Program-made: the position numbers and the translations under genes
Assembly (NCBI RefSeq): GCF_015644725.1
Contig: NZ_CP064795.1
Location: 866,501-930,500 of the forward strand
Origin: Salinimonas marina
Lineage (GTDB): Bacteria; Pseudomonadota; Gammaproteobacteria; Enterobacterales; Alteromonadaceae
Length of the DNA: 64,000 bases
Direction of reading: 5' to 3'
Shown here: positions 54,373 through 63,770 of the stretch, piece by piece
Numbering within the stretch: the first letter of the stretch is position 1
Layout of the letters: each line of letters opens with the position of its first letter
Notes under the pieces: model-generated
Told to the model about the DNA's origin: nothing
Seen by the model: only the letters and a program-made list of their open reading frames with translations
The model's database searches: none

Positions 54373-56409
54373 ATGTTAAAGGCGCTGCATGAATTAACCT
54401 CCGATGAGTCCCTGTCTTTTGAAGAGAAAGTCACTGCCTTATTGCGGCTGGGACTGTCTTATTTCGGCCTGGAACACGCCATTGTGAGCCAGATTCAAAA
54501 TGATATTTACACCGTTAAGTTCGCTGTTTCTGAAAACCCGGAGCTGTGTCCCGGGCTTACCTTCGATTTGGGGGAGACTTACTGTGTTCATACCCTTGAT
54601 GCTGGTGAAGCACTGGCGTTGTCCAATGTGGCCAATAGTGACATAGCTTCCCATCCTTGCTATGAGCTATTCCAGCTGGAAAGTTATATTGGTATGCAGG
54701 TGGTGGTAAACGGCCAGCCCTATGGCACCCTGAATTTTACTTCAGCACATCCACGTGAAACGCCGTTCACTCCAGAAGATATTGATTTTATTCATTTGTT
54801 CGCTCAATGGGTCGGCGTGGAGATCTCGCGAAAGCAGGAACGTGAGCAATTGGATCAGCGTTTGGCACTGCAGCTTGAGATGGAAGAGCTGGCGAACATT
54901 GGCGCCTGGGAAGTAAATTTAGAAACCGATACATTATACTGGAGCGCGCAAACCAAAAAAATCCATGAAGTGCCCCCCGACTATGAACCAGAGCTGGAAA
55001 CGGCCATCAATTTTTATCATGAAGGCGCTGATCGGGAGGAAATTGCTGGGGTAGTGCAGCGCGCCATTGAGTTTGGGGAGCCATGGAGCCGTGAAGTACG
55101 CCTAAAAACCTACAACGGTAATATCAAATGGGTGGCAACCCGGGGCAAAGCTGAGTTTAAAGAAGGTAAGTGTGTTCGTATTTTTGGTGCGTTTCAGGAT
55201 ATCAATGATCAGCTTCAAACCCGGCAGGCCTTAATCGATAAGAAAAATGAAGCTCAGCGATTGCTTAAAGCCCGCAGCACCATGATTGGTAAAATCAGCC
55301 ACGAACTGCGCACGCCCATAAATGGCATTACGGGCATGTTGCAAACCTTAGTAGGAGAGACCAACCCTGATATCATTGAAAGCCGGGTGGCCATTGCATT
55401 ACGTAGCGCTGATCTGTTGGTTCGGCTGATTAACGATGTTCTTGATTACTCAAAGGTTCAGCATGGTGATCTGGAGCTAAAAAATGTTCGGTTTGCTCCA
55501 AAGCATATTTTTGACGATCTGTATGCGCTATATCAACCACAATGTCAGACCAAAAAAATCGAGCTGGATTTTCGTGTCGACGTGGCCGCCACTCAGTATA
55601 CCATGGGGGATCCGGGTCGCCTGACTCAGATATTTTCAAACCTTATCAATAATTCCCTAAAATTCACCGAAGTGGGCGGTATCAAACTCACGGCAAAGCT
55701 TGAGCCAGAAGATGATAAAGCGATGCTGCAGGTGACTATCATTGACTCGGGCATTGGGATGGACCGCGCCGCCATGAATGATCTGTTTACGCCATTTAAA
55801 CAGGGTAGTGCAGAGGTTTCCGCCAAATACGGTGGCTCGGGGCTGGGGGTTGCAATTGTGAAAGAGCTTTGCGACAAGCTGGGGGGATCGCTGACCTTCA
55901 AAAGCTCTAAAGGCGTGGGAACCCAGGCCTGTGTGAAAATTCCGCTAACATTAAGTGAAGACTCACGTGCCAGTGTGGCAATGGCCTACGTTGGGCCCCA
56001 AAGTATCAATTATGAGCAGCTCAGAATTTTGGTCGTTGATGATAACGAAATAAACCGGTTAGTAATGGAGTCGTTGTTATCGCAGGTCGATGCTCAGGCA
56101 GATTATGCGGTCAATGGCAAAGAGGCTCTGGAGGCAGTACAAAGAACACGCAATAAGCCATATAGCCTTATTTTTATGGACTGTGAAATGCCGGTAATGG
56201 GCGGTATTGATGCCACTATCGCCATTCGTGAAAAGTTTAAGCAAACCGGTAAAATCTTTATTGTGGCGATGACCGCCGATACTTCAGACGACAACCGTAA
56301 AGCCTGTCTGAAAGCGGGTATGGATGCCTTTTTGACTAAGCCGGTCAAGTTAGAGGAAATTAACGCGGTGTTAAACCGGGCGGCGGTTTATGAAGTAAGT
56401 TCTTTTTAA
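54373..56409 (+). CDS. GAF-PAS-HisKA-HATPase-REC hybrid histidine kinase
   Basis: The 678-residue cytosolic protein has a GAF domain (about 15-155), a PAS domain with PAC (about 170-285), the phosphoacceptor H310 in GKISHELRTPIN, an ATPase domain with NLINNSLKFTE (N-box), DSGIGMD and GGSGLGVAI, and a receiver domain (about 550-670) with VVDDNEIN, D603 in MDCEMP and LTKP. All core residues are in place, so it should autophosphorylate and pass phosphate to its own receiver. No Hpt domain, so a separate phosphotransfer protein is needed. It has no membrane segment. The signal is unknown. It converges on the GGDEF-EAL gene, with only 22 bases between the stops. Confidence 0.93.
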   Translation: MLKALHELTSDESLSFEEKVTALLRLGLSYFGLEHAIVSQIQNDIYTVKFAVSENPELCPGLTFDLGETYCVHTLDAGEALALSNVANSDIASHPCYELFQLESYIGMQVVVNGQPYGTLNFTSAHPRETPFTPEDIDFIHLFAQWVGVEISRKQEREQLDQRLALQLEMEELANIGAWEVNLETDTLYWSAQTKKIHEVPPDYEPELETAINFYHEGADREEIAGVVQRAIEFGEPWSREVRLKTYNGNIKWVATRGKAEFKEGKCVRIFGAFQDINDQLQTRQALIDKKNEAQRLLKARSTMIGKISHELRTPINGITGMLQTLVGETNPDIIESRVAIALRSADLLVRLINDVLDYSKVQHGDLELKNVRFAPKHIFDDLYALYQPQCQTKKIELDFRVDVAATQYTMGDPGRLTQIFSNLINNSLKFTEVGGIKLTAKLEPEDDKAMLQVTIIDSGIGMDRAAMNDLFTPFKQGSAEVSAKYGGSGLGVAIVKELCDKLGGSLTFKSSKGVGTQACVKIPLTLSEDSRASVAMAYVGPQSINYEQLRILVVDDNEINRLVMESLLSQVDAQADYAVNGKEALEAVQRTRNKPYSLIFMDCEMPVMGGIDATIAIREKFKQTGKIFIVAMTADTSDDNRKACLKAGMDAFLTKPVKLEEINAVLNRAAVYEVSSF

Positions 56410-56431
56410 GCCGCCGGCGAAGGCGGTTAAC

Positions 56432-58582
56432 TCACAACGCTTTGGTATCAGGGACAGGCTGGATTAATAAATAGCGAGCCTCAAATTCCTGTAGTGGCAA
56501 TGGTTTACTATAGAAATATCCCTGACCTTCCTGACATCCTAAATTTCTAAGGCTTTCCAGCTGTGCTTTGGTTTCAATTCCTTCAGCCACCAACTGCAAA
56601 TTCAATGAATGAGCAAGGTGAATAATGGCATTAACAATATTTTTTGCCTGGGGGTCATCCAGCATATCCTTGATAAAGGAACGATCGACTTTCAGTACAT
56701 CCAGGGGAAAGAATCTTAAATAGGACAGACTTGAGTAACCGGTGCCAAAATCATCCAGCGAAATAGACACGCCGATGTCGCTAAGCTTTTGTAAAATGCC
56801 ACGGGTTTCGTCAAAGTTGTGCATCAGGGCGGATTCAGTCAACTCCAGTTCCAACCATTGCGCCGGTAACTGATGGGTATGCAGGGCCTGCTTAATATTT
56901 AAATAAAATTGGTCATTGCTAAACTGCAGGGCGGCGATGTTAGCGCCCACTTTTACGGGAGTCCCCTGCAGCAGCCAACGACGCGCCGCTGAACAACATT
57001 GGTGAAGCACCTGCTCGCCCAACGCATGAATCAGTCCGGTTTCTTCAGCCAATGGAATAAAAGCATCAGGTGGAATAATGCGATTGTTCTCATCGCGCAG
57101 ACGCACCAGGCCTTCTGCGCCCACCAGCTTGCCCGTTATCAGATTGTGTTTGGGTTGAAAAAACACCTCGAGAGTTTGTTCTTCTATCGCCCGCTTTAGC
57201 AGACGCTCAATCAGAAATCGTTGGTCAACTTCGCTTTGCAACTCGTCGGAAAAATAACAATAACGATTCCGGCCTAAGGCTTTGGCCCGATACATAGCGG
57301 TATCGGCATGCCTTACCAATTCTTTTTCGCTGTTGGCATCATCAGGAAACACACTAATACCAATGCTCACACTCAGCTTGTATTCTTCGTCGTTGATCGT
57401 TACCGGGGCACTACTTAGTCTTAACACCTGGCTGGCCACCATCTCGACATGATTCGCTGAACTAATATCTGAGGACATCAGCACAAACTCATCGCCCCCA
57501 ATACGAGACAGCGAGGTGTGGGCATCACATAACTCTTCAAGACGTTGAGATAACTGAAATATGACCTTGTCGCCGGTCTGGTGGCCTAACGTATCATTCA
57601 GATACTTGAAGTTATCGATATCGATTAACAACACCGCCAGTTTAGTACCATCTCGTTTATTTCTTGGGATCGCCTGTAACAGCCGGTCATGAAGAAGCAA
57701 GCGGTTGGGTAAGCCGGTTAGCTGATCATGATTGGTCATATGACTCATTTGCGTGGCCATCGCGATAGACTCAGTCACATCCTGAAAAACCAACACCGCC
57801 CCGGTAATATTGCCCTCTGCGTCCCGAATTGGCGCCGCGCTGTCTTCGACCCGATACTCGCGGCCCTGCAGACTGATTATTTTTGCATTCAGCGCCATCG
57901 CTACAGTGCGGTTTTCGCTTAACGCGACCGAGATCGGGTTAATCAGCGTTTCGTTACTGGTGGCATCGCGCAGCGTCATGACTTTAGAAATACACTGACC
58001 AATGGCCGAGCTACCACTCCAGCCAGTCAGTCGTTGTGCCACCGGGTTTAAAAATGTGACACGCTGATGGCTATCGGTGGCAATGACGCCATCGCCGATA
58101 CACTTGAGTGTTACGTGGAAATGCTCCTTTTCTTTTTGCAATGCCTGGTAGGCTTCGTGGAGCTGGCGTTCCTGGGCTTGCAACCGCAAATGATTGTTAA
58201 TCCTCATTCGGCAAACATTAAGGTTGATGGGACGGCCGATAAAGTCCATAGCACCTAATGCCAGTGCTTTGGATTCATTTTCAAAGTCATCATGGCTGGT
58301 AATAAAAATAATGGTACTGGTACGGGTAAGGGCGTGAGACTTCAGCATTTCGCATAATGCAAAACCATTGACCTCGGGCATCTCGATATCCAGCAAAATG
58401 ATATCGGGGTCGCAGGCTATGGCAATTTCCATAGCCTGGTTTGACTTAGCACAAGTGATAACCTCGGCCATATCCTGAAGACCGGCTTCAAGTAACACCA
58501 GGTTTTCAGGTTGATCGTCTACAATCAGGATTGTTTGTCTGGGGATAGCAAGATTAGAACTTCCCATAACAATTTTCTGCAT
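56432..58582 (-). CDS. REC-PAS-GGDEF-EAL c-di-GMP protein
   Basis: The protein has 716 residues from the ATG at 58582, chosen because GGAG lies six bases before it; upstream starts exist. The receiver domain (14-130) has D65 in LLDIEMP. A PAS domain (150-275) follows. GGDEF (362-366) is intact for cyclase activity, without the RxxD inhibitory site. The EAL domain begins GAEGLVRL, where EAL is EGL; the metal residues are otherwise kept (NIAAL, ELTESAL, DDFGTGYSS, KVDRSFI, AEGIET, QGYFYSKPL), so phosphodiesterase activity is likely. It should set c-di-GMP in response to a kinase; the neighbouring hybrid kinases are candidates. Confidence 0.95.
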   Translation of the reverse strand: MQKIVMGSSNLAIPRQTILIVDDQPENLVLLEAGLQDMAEVITCAKSNQAMEIAIACDPDIILLDIEMPEVNGFALCEMLKSHALTRTSTIIFITSHDDFENESKALALGAMDFIGRPINLNVCRMRINNHLRLQAQERQLHEAYQALQKEKEHFHVTLKCIGDGVIATDSHQRVTFLNPVAQRLTGWSGSSAIGQCISKVMTLRDATSNETLINPISVALSENRTVAMALNAKIISLQGREYRVEDSAAPIRDAEGNITGAVLVFQDVTESIAMATQMSHMTNHDQLTGLPNRLLLHDRLLQAIPRNKRDGTKLAVLLIDIDNFKYLNDTLGHQTGDKVIFQLSQRLEELCDAHTSLSRIGGDEFVLMSSDISSANHVEMVASQVLRLSSAPVTINDEEYKLSVSIGISVFPDDANSEKELVRHADTAMYRAKALGRNRYCYFSDELQSEVDQRFLIERLLKRAIEEQTLEVFFQPKHNLITGKLVGAEGLVRLRDENNRIIPPDAFIPLAEETGLIHALGEQVLHQCCSAARRWLLQGTPVKVGANIAALQFSNDQFYLNIKQALHTHQLPAQWLELELTESALMHNFDETRGILQKLSDIGVSISLDDFGTGYSSLSYLRFFPLDVLKVDRSFIKDMLDDPQAKNIVNAIIHLAHSLNLQLVAEGIETKAQLESLRNLGCQEGQGYFYSKPLPLQEFEARYLLIQPVPDTKAL

Positions 58583-58625
58583 CAAAGGCTCCAACATGCA
58601 ATTTTTTAGAAGTTTCACAGCGCGA

Positions 58626-58692
58626 TCAACTTAGACTTTAGTGTACTTCATATTAAAAATTTCACCGGGCGATTGACTTAGACTTTAGTTTA
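58626..58692 (+). repeat. Direct repeat upstream of the GGDEF-EAL gene
   Basis: ACTTAGACTTTAGT occurs at 58629-58642 and 58676-58689, each preceded by GCGAT and followed by a near copy (GTA/TTA). The 47-base spacing is about four and a half helical turns. It lies just before the GGDEF-EAL start and can be a paired regulator site. Confidence 0.7.
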
Positions 58693-58792
58693 TTTTGCTA
58701 CCAATTTCTTATTATCTGCTGGATAAGGACTACTCTTATCTTTAGCTTGGGGCTCTGCCTGGGATAATAGCGCCTGCGATGTTCTCTAAACC

Positions 58793-58835
58793 AAAGCCCC
58801 GGTGGCGGGCGAGCGGGGCATGACAGGGGCTTTTT
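58793..58835 (+). terminator. Terminator-like stem in the leader of the TM hybrid kinase
   Basis: AAAGCCCC (58793-58800) pairs with GGGGCTTT (58826-58833) across a 25-base GC-rich loop that can fold itself, followed by TT. It is about 140 bases before the kinase start and faces it, so it may be a leader attenuator or a stray terminator. Confidence 0.5.
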
Positions 58836-58972
58836 CCAGGTAAAAAAGGGGAGATATGGCTGACGCCCCCAATTCGGAAAATGCTCAAACCGGCAACGTT
58901 CGAAATAGCTAAAGAGAATGCTTCACCGTCGAAGGTTTACACAGAAAAAAAGTCAAAAAACAAGGATTTTAC

Positions 58973-61900
58973 GTGAAATCAGCGCCTTCAGGAAATGCGT
59001 CTATTAATTTGGTTCTCATAGTAATATGCCTGTGTACCGTGTTGGTGGTGGTCATCGCCTTTGGTGAACATCAGCTGCGCAATAAAGTTCACGAGCTGGC
59101 GGCGGCCGAGCAGAAAACAACTCTGGATGAGGTCAATATAAGCCTGCAGAAGCGCATTGGCGGCTATCTTAATGATATCCAGTTTGTCTACGAAACCCCG
59201 CCTATTGAAGGTATGGAGCACACTACTGCCAACGCCGGGCAGAAAAATATTGATGGCGTCAGCTACACGCAATGGCGTATGCGGTTACAAACAATTTTTG
59301 AAGCTTTTATGCGCCACAACCTTTCCTACCGAGAACTCAGGTTCATCCGCGCTGATGGCGAAGAGCAAATCAGAACCCTGCGCTCTAATGGGGGCATAAA
59401 TAGTCTGGCTGAGCGTCAGCTTCGTCAACTGGGTGGTAGTGAATTTTTTGATGATCTTCTACAGCTGGAAGAAAATCAGATACGAATTACCCCTATTCGG
59501 CCGGCGCAGTTAAACGAGGTGGTGGTTTACCCGGTGATCCCGGTGCTGGATATCAGCCTGCCGGTTTATCAGGATAATGGCCTCTTGCTGGGATATCTAA
59601 GCAGTACCATAGACCTGACTGATTTGTTAAGTTCTCTGCAGTATGTGGTTCGTGATTACCACAAAATTGTATTGGCCAATGCCGATAACAGCGTATTTTA
59701 TATCAGTTCTCAGCCCAACTTTTTCGATACCAACGATGATTTCAACATCGCGTTTGCGCAGCAGTACATCAATACCGGTGAAATCGATAAAGGGGTAGGA
59801 CTGAATCAGTACCAAAGCCCGGCTGGCCAGGCGTTCATCGGCTCTTCGCGCCCGGTAAAGTTAGGGGCAGGACGCACTGAGTATAAGTTACTGAGCTGGG
59901 TGCTAATCGATGAAAAGCATTTTATGGAGACTCTCAACGAGCAACGTATGACGCTATACAGCGTCTTGTTTGGGGTCTGTCTGGTGTTGGTGGCGGTGGC
60001 GCTGTTAAGGCTGCGCACCGCACGGGGACGTCACACCCTTGCAGAAACCCAGGCAGAGGCCCAGGTGCTGTTCGACAATTCGCAAAACGGAATTGTTATT
60101 ATTAAAAAGGGCGATGTGATCACCAACTGTAATCAGCAGTTTATCGAGCAATGCCATCTGTCGCAAAGCAAAATCATTGGTAGTCAGTTGCAAGACATAC
60201 TCGATGGTCGGGTTCCGCAATCGACACTGACCGAGTTACTGGCTTTTGAGCAGAACGAGCTCAAAGACAACTTTCTTATCGAATGGCAGCAAAAGGGAAA
60301 ATCTGCACTGACCTATCGGTGCCATACCAGTTTTATTGAAGTTAACGGAGTGGTGAATGCGGTCGCGCTTATCTTTCAGGATATTACTGAAGAATTGCGG
60401 GTGCGCTTTGAAATAGAACAAGCCAATAATCAGCTTGAAGAAAAAATTGCGAGGCGTACACAGCAACTAGGCCTGGCTCATGAGGAAGCGGTGCGGGCCA
60501 GTGAATTTAAAAGTAAATTTATTTCTAACATAAGCCACGAAATGCGAACGCCATTAAATGGTGTCGTCGGGTCTTTAAGTTTGATGAGCAAGTTGGTCAA
60601 AGATGAAGAAGCACTGCGCTTTTTAGCCATGGCCCAAACCAGTGCCAAAAACTTAAACGCGTTAATCAATGATGTGCTCGATCTGTCGAAAATTGAAGCC
60701 GGAAAGTTAGAAATCGAAGCAAAGGCATTTAGTCCCCTGAGCCTGATTGAAGGCTTGGTAACGTCCATGTCAATCAAGGCCCAGGAGAAAGGCCTTCAAT
60801 TATTTCTGGATACCAGCGCACTGCACTTTGTGTCATTTACCCAGGATCCTCATCGGCTCACACAAATCATCAATAATTTGCTTAGCAATGCGATTAAATT
60901 TACCAATGAAGGCGCGGTGACAATACGGGTGGCCAGCACTACCGAGAATGGACAGCAGGGCCGGCTACAAATTGAAGTGGCCGATACCGGGGTGGGCATC
61001 AATCAGCAGGATCAGCCTAAGCTGTTTAATTCGTTCAGTCAGGCAGATAAAACCATTGCCTCGAAATATGGCGGCACAGGGCTGGGACTGTCTATCTGTA
61101 AGCAGCTATGTAAACTTATGGACGGTGAGATTTCCTTACAGTCTGACTATGGCAAAGGGACCACCGTCAGCTTTTATATTTCCTCTTCAACCTGGCAAAA
61201 CGAACCGGTTGACGCCACACAAAGATTGCATGATAAGCGTGTCGCTATTTTTACCAACAATCAGCAGGAACACGAGATGCTGGTTAATATGGTGACCGGC
61301 TACGGTGGACAACTGATGGAATACGCGGATGTGACCGAAATCCCCTTACAAGGCGATGCTCTGCCTGAGGTCATAATTATTGATGCCCACGCGATGGAAT
61401 TCAGAGAGCTACTACTGCATTTACAAAGTTGTCCGGACGAAGGTCTTACCCAAACAACCAAAATTGTCTTATTACAGCAAACCACCCGGCCCGTGGCCAA
61501 ACACAGTTTATCCAACACCAGTCGGCTCACCCGTCCGTTGCTTCGTTCGGAATTTTTTGCCCAGGTGTGCGACCAGCGTACACAAACCAACTCCGCTACC
61601 ACAGAGCGGCGTCGTGACATAGATCAGTTCGGGTTGAGTGAAACACAGGCGCGAAAAAAGTTGTCGGGGCAACGACTGGTGGTGGTTGATGACAACGAAA
61701 TTAATCTGGAAGTGGCGGCCAGCATGCTGCGGGCGTTTTACATCGTGGTAGAAAAAGCCCGCGATGGCAAAGAGGCTATAGAGGTGCTGAAGCGTTTAAA
61801 CGATCAGTATAAGCCCGTGGCAGCAATATTGATGGATTGTAATATGCCCTGTCTTGATGGCTATGAGACCACCACTGCAATTCGGGCCGGGCATGCCGGT

Positions 61901-62473
61901 AAGCGAATTCAGGATACGCCGGTGATTGCGATGACCGCTAATGCCATGCGTGGCGAAAAAGAAAAATGTTTGCAGGCGGGTATGAACGACTACATTAGCG
62001 AACCCCTGGCGATGACAGCGCTCATGGAAAAGCTGATTAAATGGTGTGAGCCGGGAACCACTGCCGGCTCGGTTAACCTGGTAAGCGCTGCCGCCCCGTC
62101 GCCCGTTACAGAATCAACCGAAATGGGCGCCCGAATGATTTGTTTTGATAAACCCGGTGCTTTATCGCGGCTGATGAATAACGAAACATTGCTGAAAAAA
62201 CTGGTCGGGCTTTTTATTGATGATTCGTCTGAAAAATTACAGCAGCTAAGTGAGGCGGTCAATTCGCAGGATTATGAAAGCGTACGTCAGGCAAGTCACG
62301 CCTTAAAAGGGCAGGCCGGCGACATAGGTGCCATCGATTTACACCGCAAGCTTTATGAGCTCGAAGCGATAGCCAAAAAAGGCAACAAGCCTGTTTATGG
62401 AAAACAAGTTGAAGTTATTGAGCATGCCTACAAAGAACTGATCACCGAACTTCAAAACTACCTGGCCGCTTAA
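58973..62473 (+). CDS. Membrane hybrid histidine kinase with REC and Hpt domains
   Basis: The 1166-residue protein starts with GTG at 58973 behind AAGGA. TM1 is at about 12-30, a large periplasmic sensor at about 31-325 (Cache-like by size and position), TM2 at about 327-346. A PAS domain (about 360-470), H522 in SNISHEMRTPLN, an ATPase domain (NLLSNAIKFTN, DTGVGIN, GGTGLGLSI), a degenerate receiver (about 745-860, no Asp motif), a functional receiver with D955 in MDCNMPC, and an Hpt domain with H1109 in SHALKGQAG follow. It is a complete ArcB/BarA-like phosphorelay up to its final response regulator, which is not adjacent. The periplasmic signal is unknown. Confidence 0.93.
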   Translation: MKSAPSGNASINLVLIVICLCTVLVVVIAFGEHQLRNKVHELAAAEQKTTLDEVNISLQKRIGGYLNDIQFVYETPPIEGMEHTTANAGQKNIDGVSYTQWRMRLQTIFEAFMRHNLSYRELRFIRADGEEQIRTLRSNGGINSLAERQLRQLGGSEFFDDLLQLEENQIRITPIRPAQLNEVVVYPVIPVLDISLPVYQDNGLLLGYLSSTIDLTDLLSSLQYVVRDYHKIVLANADNSVFYISSQPNFFDTNDDFNIAFAQQYINTGEIDKGVGLNQYQSPAGQAFIGSSRPVKLGAGRTEYKLLSWVLIDEKHFMETLNEQRMTLYSVLFGVCLVLVAVALLRLRTARGRHTLAETQAEAQVLFDNSQNGIVIIKKGDVITNCNQQFIEQCHLSQSKIIGSQLQDILDGRVPQSTLTELLAFEQNELKDNFLIEWQQKGKSALTYRCHTSFIEVNGVVNAVALIFQDITEELRVRFEIEQANNQLEEKIARRTQQLGLAHEEAVRASEFKSKFISNISHEMRTPLNGVVGSLSLMSKLVKDEEALRFLAMAQTSAKNLNALINDVLDLSKIEAGKLEIEAKAFSPLSLIEGLVTSMSIKAQEKGLQLFLDTSALHFVSFTQDPHRLTQIINNLLSNAIKFTNEGAVTIRVASTTENGQQGRLQIEVADTGVGINQQDQPKLFNSFSQADKTIASKYGGTGLGLSICKQLCKLMDGEISLQSDYGKGTTVSFYISSSTWQNEPVDATQRLHDKRVAIFTNNQQEHEMLVNMVTGYGGQLMEYADVTEIPLQGDALPEVIIIDAHAMEFRELLLHLQSCPDEGLTQTTKIVLLQQTTRPVAKHSLSNTSRLTRPLLRSEFFAQVCDQRTQTNSATTERRRDIDQFGLSETQARKKLSGQRLVVVDDNEINLEVAASMLRAFYIVVEKARDGKEAIEVLKRLNDQYKPVAAILMDCNMPCLDGYETTTAIRAGHAGKRIQDTPVIAMTANAMRGEKEKCLQAGMNDYISEPLAMTALMEKLIKWCEPGTTAGSVNLVSAAAPSPVTESTEMGARMICFDKPGALSRLMNNETLLKKLVGLFIDDSSEKLQQLSEAVNSQDYESVRQASHALKGQAGDIGAIDLHRKLYELEAIAKKGNKPVYGKQVEVIEHAYKELITELQNYLAA

Positions 62474-62572
62474 CGGCGAGAAGTTTTGCACCCCCGAAAT
62501 AAACTTGAAGTGATTTAACGCAGTACAAACCTGTTATCAAACCTTTATATTGTTAATCGATACAGGCTGTTT

Positions 62573-63556
62573 ATGACTTCTAAACGTAGTGTTGATGCCC
62601 ACTCTATTATCGATATGCCCATTAAAAGCTGGTGGCATATTATCAAACGCATTTCGGTCAATATGCAGCGACACAACCTGCCGCTCATTGCTGCGGGCGT
62701 TGCTTTTTATCTATTATTGGCTATTTTTCCGTTACTCGGGGCGCTGATTTCACTTTATGGTCTGATGGTTTCCCCTGCTGAACTGCAGGATCATATGCAA
62801 TTATTGATTGATGTGGTGCCCTCCCAAAGCCGCTATATTATTGAAGAGCAATTGGAAAATCTTACCCAGAAGTCCAGCTCCACCCTAAGCTGGGGATTCG
62901 CGCTTTCGCTGGTGCTGTCCTTGTGGAGTAGCAGCAAAGGCGCGAATGCGCTTATAACTGCCTGTAATATCACCTACAGCGAGTCTCACGGCCGGGGATT
63001 TCTGCGCGGGTTGCTGGCCCGTTTTACCTGCACCATCAGTATTATTGTCACCATCATTGTGGCGCTGGCATTTATCACCGTGGTGCCGAAGTGGATAAGC
63101 TGGGCCACCGGTGACTTACTCAGCACCAGGCAGGCAGGGTGGATAACCTGGCCGATTATGCTGCTATTGTTCAATGCCAGCTTATCCGCGTTATACCGTT
63201 ATGGGCCCCACCGGGAACCGGCGCAATGGCGATGGGTGACCCCAGGCTCGATTATGGCCACGGTGCTATGGATAGCGGCCTCCTATGGCTTCTCTCTCTA
63301 TCTGAGCGAGTTTGCCACTTACAATAAAACCTATGGTTCAGTAGGCGGAATTATCATTTTACTGATGTGGTTGTATCTGAGTGCTTACATTATTTTATTG
63401 GGCGCCGAAACCAATTCGGCCATAGAATTGCAAACCAGCAAAGACAGCACGGTAGGCGAAGAAAAGCCCAAAGGAGAGCGGGGCGCCTTCGTGGCTGACC
63501 ATACGCCGGATGATGATCGGGACAGTGAACCAAAACAGCCTTTAGGAGGTAAGTAA
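62573..63556 (+). CDS. yihY: YihY/BrkB family inner membrane protein
   Basis: The 327-residue protein has about six membrane segments, with LPLIAAGVAFYLLLAIFPLLGALISLYG and YGSVGGIIILLMWLYLSAYIILLGAETN as family hallmarks. It was once called RNase BN, which is now known to be wrong for this family. Its function is unresolved. The C-terminal about 45 residues are hydrophilic and charged (KPKGERGAFVADHTPDDDRD). The ATG at 62573 places the membrane part correctly. The spacer to minC contains no gene. Confidence 0.92.
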   Translation: MTSKRSVDAHSIIDMPIKSWWHIIKRISVNMQRHNLPLIAAGVAFYLLLAIFPLLGALISLYGLMVSPAELQDHMQLLIDVVPSQSRYIIEEQLENLTQKSSSTLSWGFALSLVLSLWSSSKGANALITACNITYSESHGRGFLRGLLARFTCTISIIVTIIVALAFITVVPKWISWATGDLLSTRQAGWITWPIMLLLFNASLSALYRYGPHREPAQWRWVTPGSIMATVLWIAASYGFSLYLSEFATYNKTYGSVGGIIILLMWLYLSAYIILLGAETNSAIELQTSKDSTVGEEKPKGERGAFVADHTPDDDRDSEPKQPLGGK

Positions 63557-63770
63557 GCGCCAGCGAAGTTAAACATTTTTGCTAACCTAAGCGGCTAGCG
63601 TAAGGAATTGTGCGGTAATTTGCGAAAAAATGAAGAAATTGTAAAAAAAGTGCCCGCTATTATGGCCTGGCTATTGCTGTAGGCCTGGAATTTGATAGAG
63701 TGCAATTTTACGCATAGTAACTTATTATTCACAGCTGGCTCCAGGCTGGCCGAAGGTCCAGGGAATACGA

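Noticed and set aside
58740..58972. c-di-GMP riboswitch before the membrane hybrid kinase
   Set aside because: The GC-rich stem does not contain the conserved GEMM core sequences or tetraloop receptor; it looks like a terminator or attenuator.
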